A stretch of 43,509 bases of DNA from assembly GCA_963579025.1 (NCBI GenBank), contig CAUZFZ010000084.1, positions 1 through 43,509 on the forward strand, read 5' to 3'. This document shows, one piece after another, positions 36,192-43,509 of this stretch. Source of the stretch: CAUZFZ01 sp963579025 (GTDB taxonomy: Bacteria > Planctomycetota > Planctomycetia > Planctomycetales > Planctomycetaceae). Position numbers and translations under genes: made by a program. The notes beneath the pieces were generated by a model. It was not told the DNA's origin and searched no databases. It saw only the letters and a list, made by a program, of their open reading frames with translations. Within the stretch, counting starts at the first letter, position 1. Each line of letters opens with the position of its first letter.

Positions 36192-39100
36192 CTATCGTCC
36201 TGGTCGTCCAGAGCCGGACCCGCTGCCGCGACCAGAGTTTCCGCCACCGGACGGACCTCCGCCGCGCCCGGAACCGCCGCCACTACCAGGACTTCCGCCC
36301 TGCCGTGCACGATCCTGCATCCTCTGCATGAAGAACTGACGCATTCGATCGGCGTCTGAAGAACCTGACTGGCTGGGCTGCTGCTGCGACTGCGGCTGTG
36401 TACCGGAGCCGGACGAACGCCCGGAGGTCGAACTACGGCTGACTTTGACCTTCGGCATCAGCTCGCCAAGAGTCTGCTGCAGAATGCTGGAACTGGCATT
36501 CTTCAGTGAGACAATCCGAGTCGTCTTGCGAGCTTCCAGGGCCGCTCGATCCAGCTCGTGGACCATGTCTTCAATCTGGAGATACATGGGTTCGCTGCAG
36601 GACACGATCAGACGGCTTGTTCCATAGTCAACACCCAAAGTCAGCGTGACCCGTGTCGCCGGCGAGCCCCCTTGATTGCCGCCGCCCATTATCGCGGCAA
36701 TCGGATTTTGCCCGCGTTGCTGTTGCTGCTGCGGCGGATTCATTTCTTCCTTGTAGACATCGCGAATGATCTCGGCCACATCTCCAACGTCAGCGTGGAA
36801 GACGGGAATATAGCGAGGTGCTTTCGCGCGAAGCTGCTCGGGCAATTCGGAGGCGTCCAGAATCTGCAACGTGTCTTCGACTTCGTTGACGAGGTTCGCG
36901 GGACCGGTCACAAACAGCGAGTTCGATCGCGTGTCCGGAATGATCCTCAGCGTCTGCGGTCCCGTCATCAGTGTGTTCAGGCCAGTGAGGTCCATGACGC
37001 CCCGACCCATCGACGACAGCCCGCCGCTGAGTTCACTTAAGAATCCTCCACTGCTCGTGCTCGACGTCGACACAGAACTGGTCGGAAACAACCGCTCCAG
37101 AATCTGAGCGGTTGACGTCGCATCCGCCGACTGGAGATAGAACACCGTCCATTGAGTTCGAGGTGGCATAGCCTGCGACAACGAGCTGATCGTTTCTTCC
37201 AGGCGATCGAGCGCCTCCGTGTCGTCCGAGACGATGATCAGGTTTCCGCCGCTGATCGTCACGGCGATCGGAGCACCCGTCCCTTCTGCGGCAGCGGGTG
37301 GTTGCGAATCGTCTACCGGTGTTGCGGTGGCTGATTCAGCATCCTGGCGGTCGAGTGTTTGAAACACGCGATCGAACTCGGCATTCAAGTCGACTGGCGG
37401 CTCTTCGTTCAGCTCCTCAAGTTCAACATCCGACGTCGTTCTTGCTGCGAGTTCGGCCAACACTTCACGCGCCGCCACATCGACGAGTTCTGCCTGTGCA
37501 TCGGCAAACGGGTTCGACGTGTGATAAATGTTGCGGCTCGGACGCAGCGACGCCTCACCTTCGCCCGCACTGGAAGCCCCAGAACCGACGGGACCCAGTG
37601 GCACCGGCCGGATTGGCTGAGCCGTTTCGGGCACGGCTGACGGAACGCGTTGTCCGCGAATCGTGCCTCGGCTCGACGGAATCACCGTGCGAATGCGATT
37701 GCGACCGTTGACGTTCCAGATTCGCTCCAGGGCCTCAACGAACTCGGTCGGATCTCGCCCGCCCAGCGGGATCGTCCGCACATTTCCGGTACCGCCGAAA
37801 CCGCCACCACCCTCCGGATCGAGCTCCGCGATCAGCAGTTTGATCTGCTCGACCTGCTCTGAGGAGCCTCGCACGATCAGGCCATTTCCCGTGGGATGCG
37901 GTTGCACGACGGGAGCTTCTGCACCATCCAGCAGGAACAATGACTGGATCGATGCCGTAGCCGTGTACGAGTCCATTCGCCCCAGTGGAATCACGGCGAC
38001 CATGCTCCCGCCACCGACTCCGTCGAGCCGGCGAATGGTCGATTCAATCTCAGTGTGTTGTTGCGGTGTCGCCAGAATGTGAATGCGACGTGTGCGACCG
38101 TCTTCATTCACCACCGTCCCCGGGAACAGCACATTCAGCGTTTTCGTTACCTCGATCGGATCGGCCGAATCGAGCTGGTAGACGTGGAAATAAGGCTCCC
38201 GACTCGACCGTGAAAAACCGGCCAGCGGCTCAACATCGATGGACGTGATCGCCTCTTCCACGATTTTCATGTTCGCTGGACTGGCTGTAATCAGCAACGA
38301 ATTGGTGCGTTCGTCAACGGCGACGGTTACGGAAACCTTGGGATCAGTCGCCGAAGACTGAACTGGCTGAGGTTGCTGTGCGCGAGGATCACGGGAAAAT
38401 CGCGATTGCTGTGATCCAGACCGCGACGAGCCTGTCACGCCAGCGCTCACATTCTGAAAATTGCGCGGCTGCAAACCGAAGACGTCGCGGATCACGATCT
38501 CGGCATCGAGCGCCGCAATGTGCTCGAGCGAGAATTGCTTGAACAGCTTGTCGCCAACTTCAATCGTGATGCCACTAAGCAGTTCGTGGATCCGCAGAAT
38601 GTTGTAGCCGATGTCCGTCACCACGACCTTGCCGGTTTTCGACAGCGGTACAACTTTGCCCCACGGGCCCAGCAGTTGTTCGACTTCGGCCGCTACGTCG
38701 TCGGGAGTCAGCCCGTTCAGCGGAAGCAGGACCGTCATTAGCTCGTTCCGGCCGCGCTTGGGCACTTCTTCAATCGTGACGGTGGGTACCAGATTCGGCG
38801 GGATAGGCCGATCGACATTCACCACAACCAGAAACTGGTCACGCCGGACGAGTAGGAATCCCCTCTGCTGCAGGTAACCGTTGATGATGTCCAGTGCCTC
38901 GGTCGGCGAGTACGTGCCGTTGTCGTAGTAGTTAAACGAGCCCGGCGGAACTTCGGTCAGGTCCAGCGTGAGATCCGCGACTTCGGCGAACAGCTCCAGC
39001 ACGTCGGTCCACGGGGCGAAACGGAAATTGAACGACAGCACTTTCACTGGCGCACCGTTCTTTGGGAGAGCGCCAAACGACGTTGTCGCCGGCTCGTCAC

Positions 39101-39896
39101 CGTCCGCAGCAACCGTCACACTTGGAACTGCTACGGAAGCAGGTCGAATTGGCGGGGCCTGGACTGCCACGGGGGGGGCCGCGACTTGAGTGGGTGCTGG
39201 TCGCGGGCCGCGGCCGTCACCCTGTGCAAATTCGAATGATTTCCCGAGGCGTTTTTCGAATTGCTGCTTCTGCGGCGCAGTGAGCACGGACGAGAGTTTC
39301 GATTCAAAGTCCTGTTGCAGCTTCTCACGCATCGCGTCGCGTTCTTCCCCGGAGAGCTCAATTCCCGGGGCGAACAGCTTCTGGCGTGCCTCGCTGTAAG
39401 CATCGGACGCAGTTTGCACGCCGGCCTGCTGCTCATCTGTCAGTCCCAATGCCGCAACGATTTCCGGGCTACCCAGCGCCCGCATGCCCGCTCGCTGCAG
39501 TGCCAGTTCCTGGACTCGAGTGACCTGGTCCGGTCTAAGGACAGAATTAACCTTCTTGTCCGTCAGCGACCGCAATTCTCTGAAGATTGCCTGGCGTTCC
39601 TCGTCGCTGCCAGCAGACCCCAGTCGAGCGAACAGCTCCTGGACTTCGCCGTCGTCGCGCATGCTGCGCCGAATGGCGTCCAGAGACTCGATCTGCGCGG
39701 TATCAAGCTGTAGTTCCTCTCGCACGTCATCCCGCCTGAGCAGATCCAGTGTGCCACCGAATCCACCTCGTCCACCACCTCCGCCTCGACCTGGACCACC
39801 CGGACGCCGGCCTTGGGCCTCGACAGGCACCTGCAGCGAGCCGACAGCCAGACTAAGCGCGAGCAGAATTCGCAGAGTTGTTGGTATCGAATTCAT
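36192..39896 (-). CDS. gspD: GspD-like protein with ring (N) domains but no recognisable secretin barrel
   Basis: A 1234-residue exported protein. After a signal peptide (about 1-27, ending VPVEAQG) and a Gly/Arg-rich stretch comes a helical region of LTxxQ/Spy-like character (about 50-215). Next is a secretin N0/STN-like domain (~284-360, LSFNFRFAPWTDVLELFAEV) and a series of secretin N1-type modules: about 369 (LLPLNGLTPDDVAAEVEQLL), 572 (LDSADPIEVTKTLNVLFPGT), 633 (VIPLGRMDSYTATASIQSLF), 705 (TIPLGGRDPTEFVEALERIW), 914 (VFYLQSADATSTAQILERLF), 1027 (IPVFHADVGDVAEIIRDVY) and 1129 (RIVSLKNASSSILQQTLGEL). It ends in a Gly/Ser/Arg-rich tail. The C-terminal secretin beta-barrel and its VPLLGDIP-type motif are not seen. 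The ATG at 39896 fits the signal peptide better than 39953. It heads the minus-strand secretion cluster. Confidence 0.82.
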   Translation of the reverse strand: MNSIPTTLRILLALSLAVGSLQVPVEAQGRRPGGPGRGGGGGRGGFGGTLDLLRRDDVREELQLDTAQIESLDAIRRSMRDDGEVQELFARLGSAGSDEERQAIFRELRSLTDKKVNSVLRPDQVTRVQELALQRAGMRALGSPEIVAALGLTDEQQAGVQTASDAYSEARQKLFAPGIELSGEERDAMREKLQQDFESKLSSVLTAPQKQQFEKRLGKSFEFAQGDGRGPRPAPTQVAAPPVAVQAPPIRPASVAVPSVTVAADGDEPATTSFGALPKNGAPVKVLSFNFRFAPWTDVLELFAEVADLTLDLTEVPPGSFNYYDNGTYSPTEALDIINGYLQQRGFLLVRRDQFLVVVNVDRPIPPNLVPTVTIEEVPKRGRNELMTVLLPLNGLTPDDVAAEVEQLLGPWGKVVPLSKTGKVVVTDIGYNILRIHELLSGITIEVGDKLFKQFSLEHIAALDAEIVIRDVFGLQPRNFQNVSAGVTGSSRSGSQQSRFSRDPRAQQPQPVQSSATDPKVSVTVAVDERTNSLLITASPANMKIVEEAITSIDVEPLAGFSRSSREPYFHVYQLDSADPIEVTKTLNVLFPGTVVNEDGRTRRIHILATPQQHTEIESTIRRLDGVGGGSMVAVIPLGRMDSYTATASIQSLFLLDGAEAPVVQPHPTGNGLIVRGSSEQVEQIKLLIAELDPEGGGGFGGTGNVRTIPLGGRDPTEFVEALERIWNVNGRNRIRTVIPSSRGTIRGQRVPSAVPETAQPIRPVPLGPVGSGASSAGEGEASLRPSRNIYHTSNPFADAQAELVDVAAREVLAELAARTTSDVELEELNEEPPVDLNAEFDRVFQTLDRQDAESATATPVDDSQPPAAAEGTGAPIAVTISGGNLIIVSDDTEALDRLEETISSLSQAMPPRTQWTVFYLQSADATSTAQILERLFPTSSVSTSSTSSGGFLSELSGGLSSMGRGVMDLTGLNTLMTGPQTLRIIPDTRSNSLFVTGPANLVNEVEDTLQILDASELPEQLRAKAPRYIPVFHADVGDVAEIIRDVYKEEMNPPQQQQQRGQNPIAAIMGGGNQGGSPATRVTLTLGVDYGTSRLIVSCSEPMYLQIEDMVHELDRAALEARKTTRIVSLKNASSSILQQTLGELMPKVKVSRSSTSGRSSGSGTQPQSQQQPSQSGSSDADRMRQFFMQRMQDRARQGGSPGSGGGSGRGGGPSGGGNSGRGSGSGSGRPGR

Positions 39897-40359
39897 TCGG
39901 ATCAATTCTGAGTAGTCATTATTTGACAGAACAGATGTCGGGCTGTGGTCCAAGTCTTTTTGACGCCTGCCATGCTAGTTCGCCTGAAAACGCCCCACAA
40001 CACGTTGCCGCCTACTCGCTACTTCATGTGGTCATTTCGTAAACATGCGATGCCAAACCGGAATGACCTGACGCACGACGACAGCAACGTCGAGGCGATT
40101 TGTGGGGTACCTGACTTCCTGTCGTCAGGTTTCCGCGACCGAAACCGAACAGGATTCCGGTTGTTTACACTGGATACGAAGGATGCCTATGCTGGCAGGC
40201 TCGCTTAGGTTCAGGCGGATGGGACGAGGCGGAAACCGCAGTTAACCCGGCCGCGCGGGTTTCAGACCGCGGAAATAGCCAGACTCTCATAATGACGCGT
40301 TCGACCTGCGGCAAACCGTCGCGACGAGACTTACCTGACGAACGGTCCGAGGCCCCGGA
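39897..40359. other. divergent promoter region of the secretion cluster
   Basis: About 460 bases between the gspD-like gene and the divergent PilO-like gene. It contains no supported gene. A small hairpin (ACCTGAC at 40109-40115 with GTCAGGT at 40124-40130) is present. It should hold promoters for both directions, but no clear -35/-10 pair was identified by eye. Confidence 0.55.
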
Positions 40360-42240
40360 ATGAAACGAAACGAACGTATTCTCGCCGGTATCCTGGCGGC
40401 AACGCTCGGTGTTTTCGTGGCCATTCCGGCCGTGTGGGGATTTCTGAGTGGTCCGGTCACGCTCCAGCGGAACAAACTCGAAAAGGCGGAAAACGGCCTG
40501 CAGAAAGCGAGTGACAGCTTCGATCTCTCGATCGCCCGCATCAATCGCATGTCGGTGTTTAAAGAGCAGAGCCTGTCTTCCAATTCATCGCAGGGAGCCC
40601 TGGCGTACCAACAGTGGCTAACGGACCTGACCGAAATCGTTGCCGGGTTTACGGAATCGGAAGTTGGTCCGGAACGCATATCGCTGTCACGGGACAAGAC
40701 TTACGTCGCCGTCCGCATGCGGGTCACGGGCGAAGCGACTGTCGAGCAGTTGCGCCGGTTCCTGTTTCGGTTCCACAGGGCGAATGTGCTTCACCGCCTG
40801 GTCAGCCTGACGGTCGAGGCTAAGAACAACTCAACGAATCCTCACGTCACAGTGCGGGTGGTTGCTGAAGCTCTCTCACTGAGAGATGCCCCGGTTAAAG
40901 GTGCATCACTGTTTGCTCGAACGAAAATCGCCGGGCTAACCGAAGACAGCCCAGGCCAGATCACCGTCGCGTCCGCCGGCGGCTTTCCAGAGAAAGCTCC
41001 GTTCGAAGTCCGCATTGGGGACACTTATCACGATGTCGTGGATGTCACGGCAGATGGCTGGCAGATCGCTGTTTCCGACGACCAGAAACTGACGATCGCG
41101 GCGGATGATCAGATCGAGTATTCGCCGATTCACCCGGAGTACCAGGACGCCTCTGAAGAGCAGTTCGACGCACTGATCACGCTGAACCCGTTCGGAAAAC
41201 CGGCGCCGTACCGTCCTCGCCTCGACCTGATCGGCGAGAAAACTGTCCTGCACGGTGCAACCCTCGAACTGACTCCAAAGGTCATGGGAACCGGGTTCGA
41301 CTTCAGCAGCGGCGATCCGGTTTTCTCGGTCATCTCTGAATTGCCCGCCGGCATGACGCTGGATGATGGAAAACTGAAATGGACTCCAGGCAAGGAACTG
41401 GAACCGGGCGAGTTCACGGTGAAAATCGGAGCGAAGGCAGAAGCGCTGCGTGAACCGCTTGAGGCCGAATTCAAGATAACGCTACGGAAAATCAACAACC
41501 CGCCGCAGCTCGACATTCCAGACAGCCTGGTCGCGACGCTGGGGCAGATCATGTCGTTCAAGGTGGGCGCGACTGACGAGGAAACGGCGACCGAAGCCCT
41601 GCGTTTTGCACTGGCGGAAGGCGCGCCGGCGGGAGCGACGATCAACGCGGAAACCGGAGAATTGACATGGACGCCCGCGGCCGATCTCTCGCCGGGTGAG
41701 GTCAAGATCTCGATTCAGGTGCGCGACGACGGCGAGCCGGCCCAGACGACCGAGGCTCAGGCTTCCATCGATGTGAAGGACGATCGGGCACTGTTCACCT
41801 ATCTGACCAGTTCGGTCGCGGCTGACGGGAAGCGACAGGCGTGGCTCTATGACCGCTCAACGGACAAACGACTGATTCTGCGTGAGGGCGGACAACTCGA
41901 GTACGCCGGGTTCGATGCACTGGTGCTGGCCATCGGCGACAACTTCGTGCTCCTGCAGCAGGAAGCCGACACCATCCGTCTGAAGATCGGAAAAAACTTG
42001 CGCGACGCGGAAGTCGTGGCCACGATCGAACCTGAGGCGTCTGAGAAACCAGCCGCAGCGACCGGTACCGAGGCGAGTCCGGCATCCGAGTCTGAAAAGA
42101 CAGGTTCCAACGACGCGCCCGAGCCAACGAAGAGCGGCGACTCGAAGCCCGCTCCGACCGAGCCTGCCGATTTAGAAATTGGCACCGAGACATCCGCAGA
42201 GCCCATTGAGACTTCTGGCGACGCCGAGCCCCAGACATGA
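40360..42240 (+). CDS. PilO/GspM-like membrane protein fused to Ig-like repeats and a PilP/GspC-like tail
   Basis: A 626-residue protein, divergent from the secretion operon. It starts with one transmembrane helix (about 7-30, ILAGILAATLGVFVAIPAVW) and a coiled coil (KLEKAENGLQKASDSFDLS). A PilO/GspM-like ferredoxin-like domain follows (about 80-175, YVAVRMRVTGEATVEQLRRF, LRRFLFRFHRANVLHRLVSL). The middle holds at least two putative Ig-like repeats (about 290-475: LPAGMTLDDGKLKWTPGKEL and GAPAGATINAETGELTWTP). Residues ~490-550 contain LVLAIGDNFVLLQQEADTIR, a small strand-rich domain reminiscent of PilP/GspC. An acidic Glu/Pro/Ala-rich tail ends the protein. If correct, one chain replaces GspM and GspC, neither of which is found elsewhere here. 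The domain calls are by pattern only. Confidence 0.68.
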   Translation: MKRNERILAGILAATLGVFVAIPAVWGFLSGPVTLQRNKLEKAENGLQKASDSFDLSIARINRMSVFKEQSLSSNSSQGALAYQQWLTDLTEIVAGFTESEVGPERISLSRDKTYVAVRMRVTGEATVEQLRRFLFRFHRANVLHRLVSLTVEAKNNSTNPHVTVRVVAEALSLRDAPVKGASLFARTKIAGLTEDSPGQITVASAGGFPEKAPFEVRIGDTYHDVVDVTADGWQIAVSDDQKLTIAADDQIEYSPIHPEYQDASEEQFDALITLNPFGKPAPYRPRLDLIGEKTVLHGATLELTPKVMGTGFDFSSGDPVFSVISELPAGMTLDDGKLKWTPGKELEPGEFTVKIGAKAEALREPLEAEFKITLRKINNPPQLDIPDSLVATLGQIMSFKVGATDEETATEALRFALAEGAPAGATINAETGELTWTPAADLSPGEVKISIQVRDDGEPAQTTEAQASIDVKDDRALFTYLTSSVAADGKRQAWLYDRSTDKRLILREGGQLEYAGFDALVLAIGDNFVLLQQEADTIRLKIGKNLRDAEVVATIEPEASEKPAAATGTEASPASESEKTGSNDAPEPTKSGDSKPAPTEPADLEIGTETSAEPIETSGDAEPQT

Positions 42241-42488
42241 ATCACCCGCAACCGTTAAGAGCGTGGATGCAGGACAATGGCATGCAGATCGCCGATCTTG
42301 TCGAGGCCACCGGACTTGACGGGCGTGTTGTCGAGTTGATCGTAACAGGCAACTACACGCCCAGCCCGAAACAGCGTGATCGGGTTGCGAATGCACTGGG
42401 AATCGAGCGTGATGCCGTGCAGTGGGGGCATTCCGTGGCCGTCGACAACATGTACGGTCATGGCCCGCAATTTGGCCGTAGCCCGTAG
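42237..42488 (+). CDS. small helix-turn-helix-like protein
   Basis: An 83-residue protein whose ATG overlaps the stop of the PilO-like gene by four bases (ATGA), implying translational coupling. Residues ~5-62 look like an XRE-type helix-turn-helix: LRAWMQDNGMQIADLVEATG, LDGRVVELIVTGNYTPSPKQ, RDRVANALGIERDAV. The C-terminal end (GHSVAVDNMYGHGPQFGRSP) is short and Gly/His-rich. It may regulate the secretion cluster, but that is inference from position alone. Length and pattern fit small planctomycete proteins of this type. Confidence 0.72.
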   Translation: MNHPQPLRAWMQDNGMQIADLVEATGLDGRVVELIVTGNYTPSPKQRDRVANALGIERDAVQWGHSVAVDNMYGHGPQFGRSP

Positions 42489-42586
42489 TCCATGAATCCT
42501 GGGCTGAGTTGACGTTGCCAATTCGAGTCGAGAACCTGCCGGGCAGGTGAATCGAATCAGGTGACAACTCAGGACAGGAACTCGGA

Positions 42587-43384
42587 ATGAAGAAGAATCC
42601 AGTCAAGGCGGCTCTGGCCGCAGGCCGTCCACAGGTCGGTACGTGGCTCTCGCTGGGCAATGTGTTTGCAGCTCGTCTGATGGCTCGGGTCGGATTTCCG
42701 TGGCTCACTGTCGACCTTGAGCACTCACCGATCGGCTGGGATTCTGCCGGTCTACTGTTCGGAGCGATCGCGGATGCCGGATGTGTGCCACTGGCTCGCG
42801 TGCCGCGCGGCGATCACGACTATATCAAGCGAGTTCTGGACGCCGGTGCACACGGAATCGTGGTGCCGATGGTGAATACCGTCGAGGAAGCTAAAGTCGC
42901 GATCTCGGCTGCGAAGTACCCGCCCATCGGAGACCGTTCGGTGGGTGGAGCTCTGCATGCCCTGAACTTCGACGCCGCTGCCGGCGATTACTACAAGCAT
43001 GCGAACGACGAAATACTGGTCGTCCTGCAGACGGAATCGCCTCAGGGTGTCGAGAACGCCGAGGAGATCTACAGCCTGCCAGGTGTCGACGCGATCTTCG
43101 TCGGACCGAACGATCTGACGTTTCAGATGCGTGGTCCGGACGGTATCGACCCGACTCCGGATGAACTGGAAGCCATGCTGCAGCGAGTTCTGGCCGCGGG
43201 TAAGAAAACGGGAACGCCGGTTGGCCTGCATGTTCAGACGCCCGAGCAGGTGGAGCAGCGCATCGAGCAGGGCTGGCGATTCATTGCGATCGGCAGCGAG
43301 TTGAAGATGATGATCACCGGGGCGCAGAACTTCGTATCGGCACTGAATCTGAAGTCGGGCGGCGGAGATTTGGCGCGGTATTAG
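42587..43384 (+). CDS. HpcH/HpaI-family class II aldolase
   Basis: A 265-residue aldolase of the HpcH/HpaI family, related to 2,4-dihydroxyhept-2-ene-1,7-dioate aldolase and 2-keto-3-deoxy-L-rhamnonate aldolase. It should cleave a 2-keto-3-deoxy acid to pyruvate and an aldehyde using a divalent metal. Key residues are H46 in VDLEHSPIG (catalytic base), R71 in LARVPRGDHD (binds the carboxylate), E150 in LQTESPQG and D176 in VGPNDLTFQM (metal ligands). ARLMARVGFPWLTVD and GAHGIVVPMVNTVEEA are typical TIM-barrel strands. AGGA lies about 10 bases before the ATG. It lies 98 bases after the small HTH gene, possibly as a separate transcript. The actual sugar-acid substrate is not evident. Confidence 0.93.
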   Translation: MKKNPVKAALAAGRPQVGTWLSLGNVFAARLMARVGFPWLTVDLEHSPIGWDSAGLLFGAIADAGCVPLARVPRGDHDYIKRVLDAGAHGIVVPMVNTVEEAKVAISAAKYPPIGDRSVGGALHALNFDAAAGDYYKHANDEILVVLQTESPQGVENAEEIYSLPGVDAIFVGPNDLTFQMRGPDGIDPTPDELEAMLQRVLAAGKKTGTPVGLHVQTPEQVEQRIEQGWRFIAIGSELKMMITGAQNFVSALNLKSGGGDLARY

Positions 43385-43410
43385 AGCTGTGTCAGCGTTG
43401 AATACTGGGG

Positions 43411-43491
<81 letters not shown>

Positions 43492-43509
43492 CCACAACAA
43501 ACAACCGCA

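Overview
The window looks like chromosomal DNA of a planctomycete (Planctomycetota; Planctomycetaceae-like). The inference rests on an adjacent pair of Planctomycete-specific families (DUF1549/DUF1553 followed by a Tat-exported DUF1501 protein), an over-long SecA, several secreted proteins of unknown function, and a type II secretion-like cluster of the divergent kind. No rRNA, tRNA, CRISPR array, transposase or phage gene was seen. The last ~100 bases are a poly-G/poly-C smear that looks like an assembly artefact rather than biology.

Layout. 1-1.4 kb: a single-domain response regulator and a decayed enolase-superfamily gene. 1.6-5.2 kb: secA. 5.2-7.7 kb: a debris field. It holds a second copy of the last codons of secA, the tail of a urease alpha gene, the broken head and tail of ureG and the tail of an aquaporin-like gene. 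They surround one intact secreted beta-barrel-like gene (5917-7035). 7.9-11.6 kb (minus): a two-gene pyruvate/2-oxoacid:ferredoxin oxidoreductase. 12.8-16 kb: the DUF1549/DUF1553 and DUF1501 pair. 16.1-20 kb: an unrecognised 513-residue protein, an OsmC-like protein, an FHA protein and a ROK sugar kinase. 20.2-23.1 kb: two neighbouring proteins sharing a C-terminal CCFG domain and a secreted protein with a CPFC motif. 23.2-25.4 kb (minus): an exported HEAT-repeat-type protein.

25.5-40 kb (minus) is the main system: gspD-like, gspE, gspF, gspG, gspH, gspI, gspJ, gspK, a PilM/GspL-like protein and an exported EF-hand protein. The divergent gene at 40360 appears to supply the missing inner-membrane parts as one polypeptide: a PilO/GspM-like head, Ig-like repeats and a possible PilP/GspC-like tail. 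The large gspD-like protein has many periplasmic ring modules but no recognisable secretin barrel at its C-terminus. Short hairpin repeats with a shared CGC-TCC-GCG core lie within the cluster. In gspK and gspH they sit inside the coding sequence, between the start codon and the prepilin-peptidase site, lengthening the cleaved leader. A different, perfect 50-bp palindrome lies between gspF and gspG.

42.2-43.4 kb: a small helix-turn-helix-like protein overlapping the previous gene, and an HpcH/HpaI-family aldolase. The points most worth following are the barrel-less secretin-like protein with its fused partner, the repeats inside pseudopilin leaders, and the scrambled urease/secA debris.
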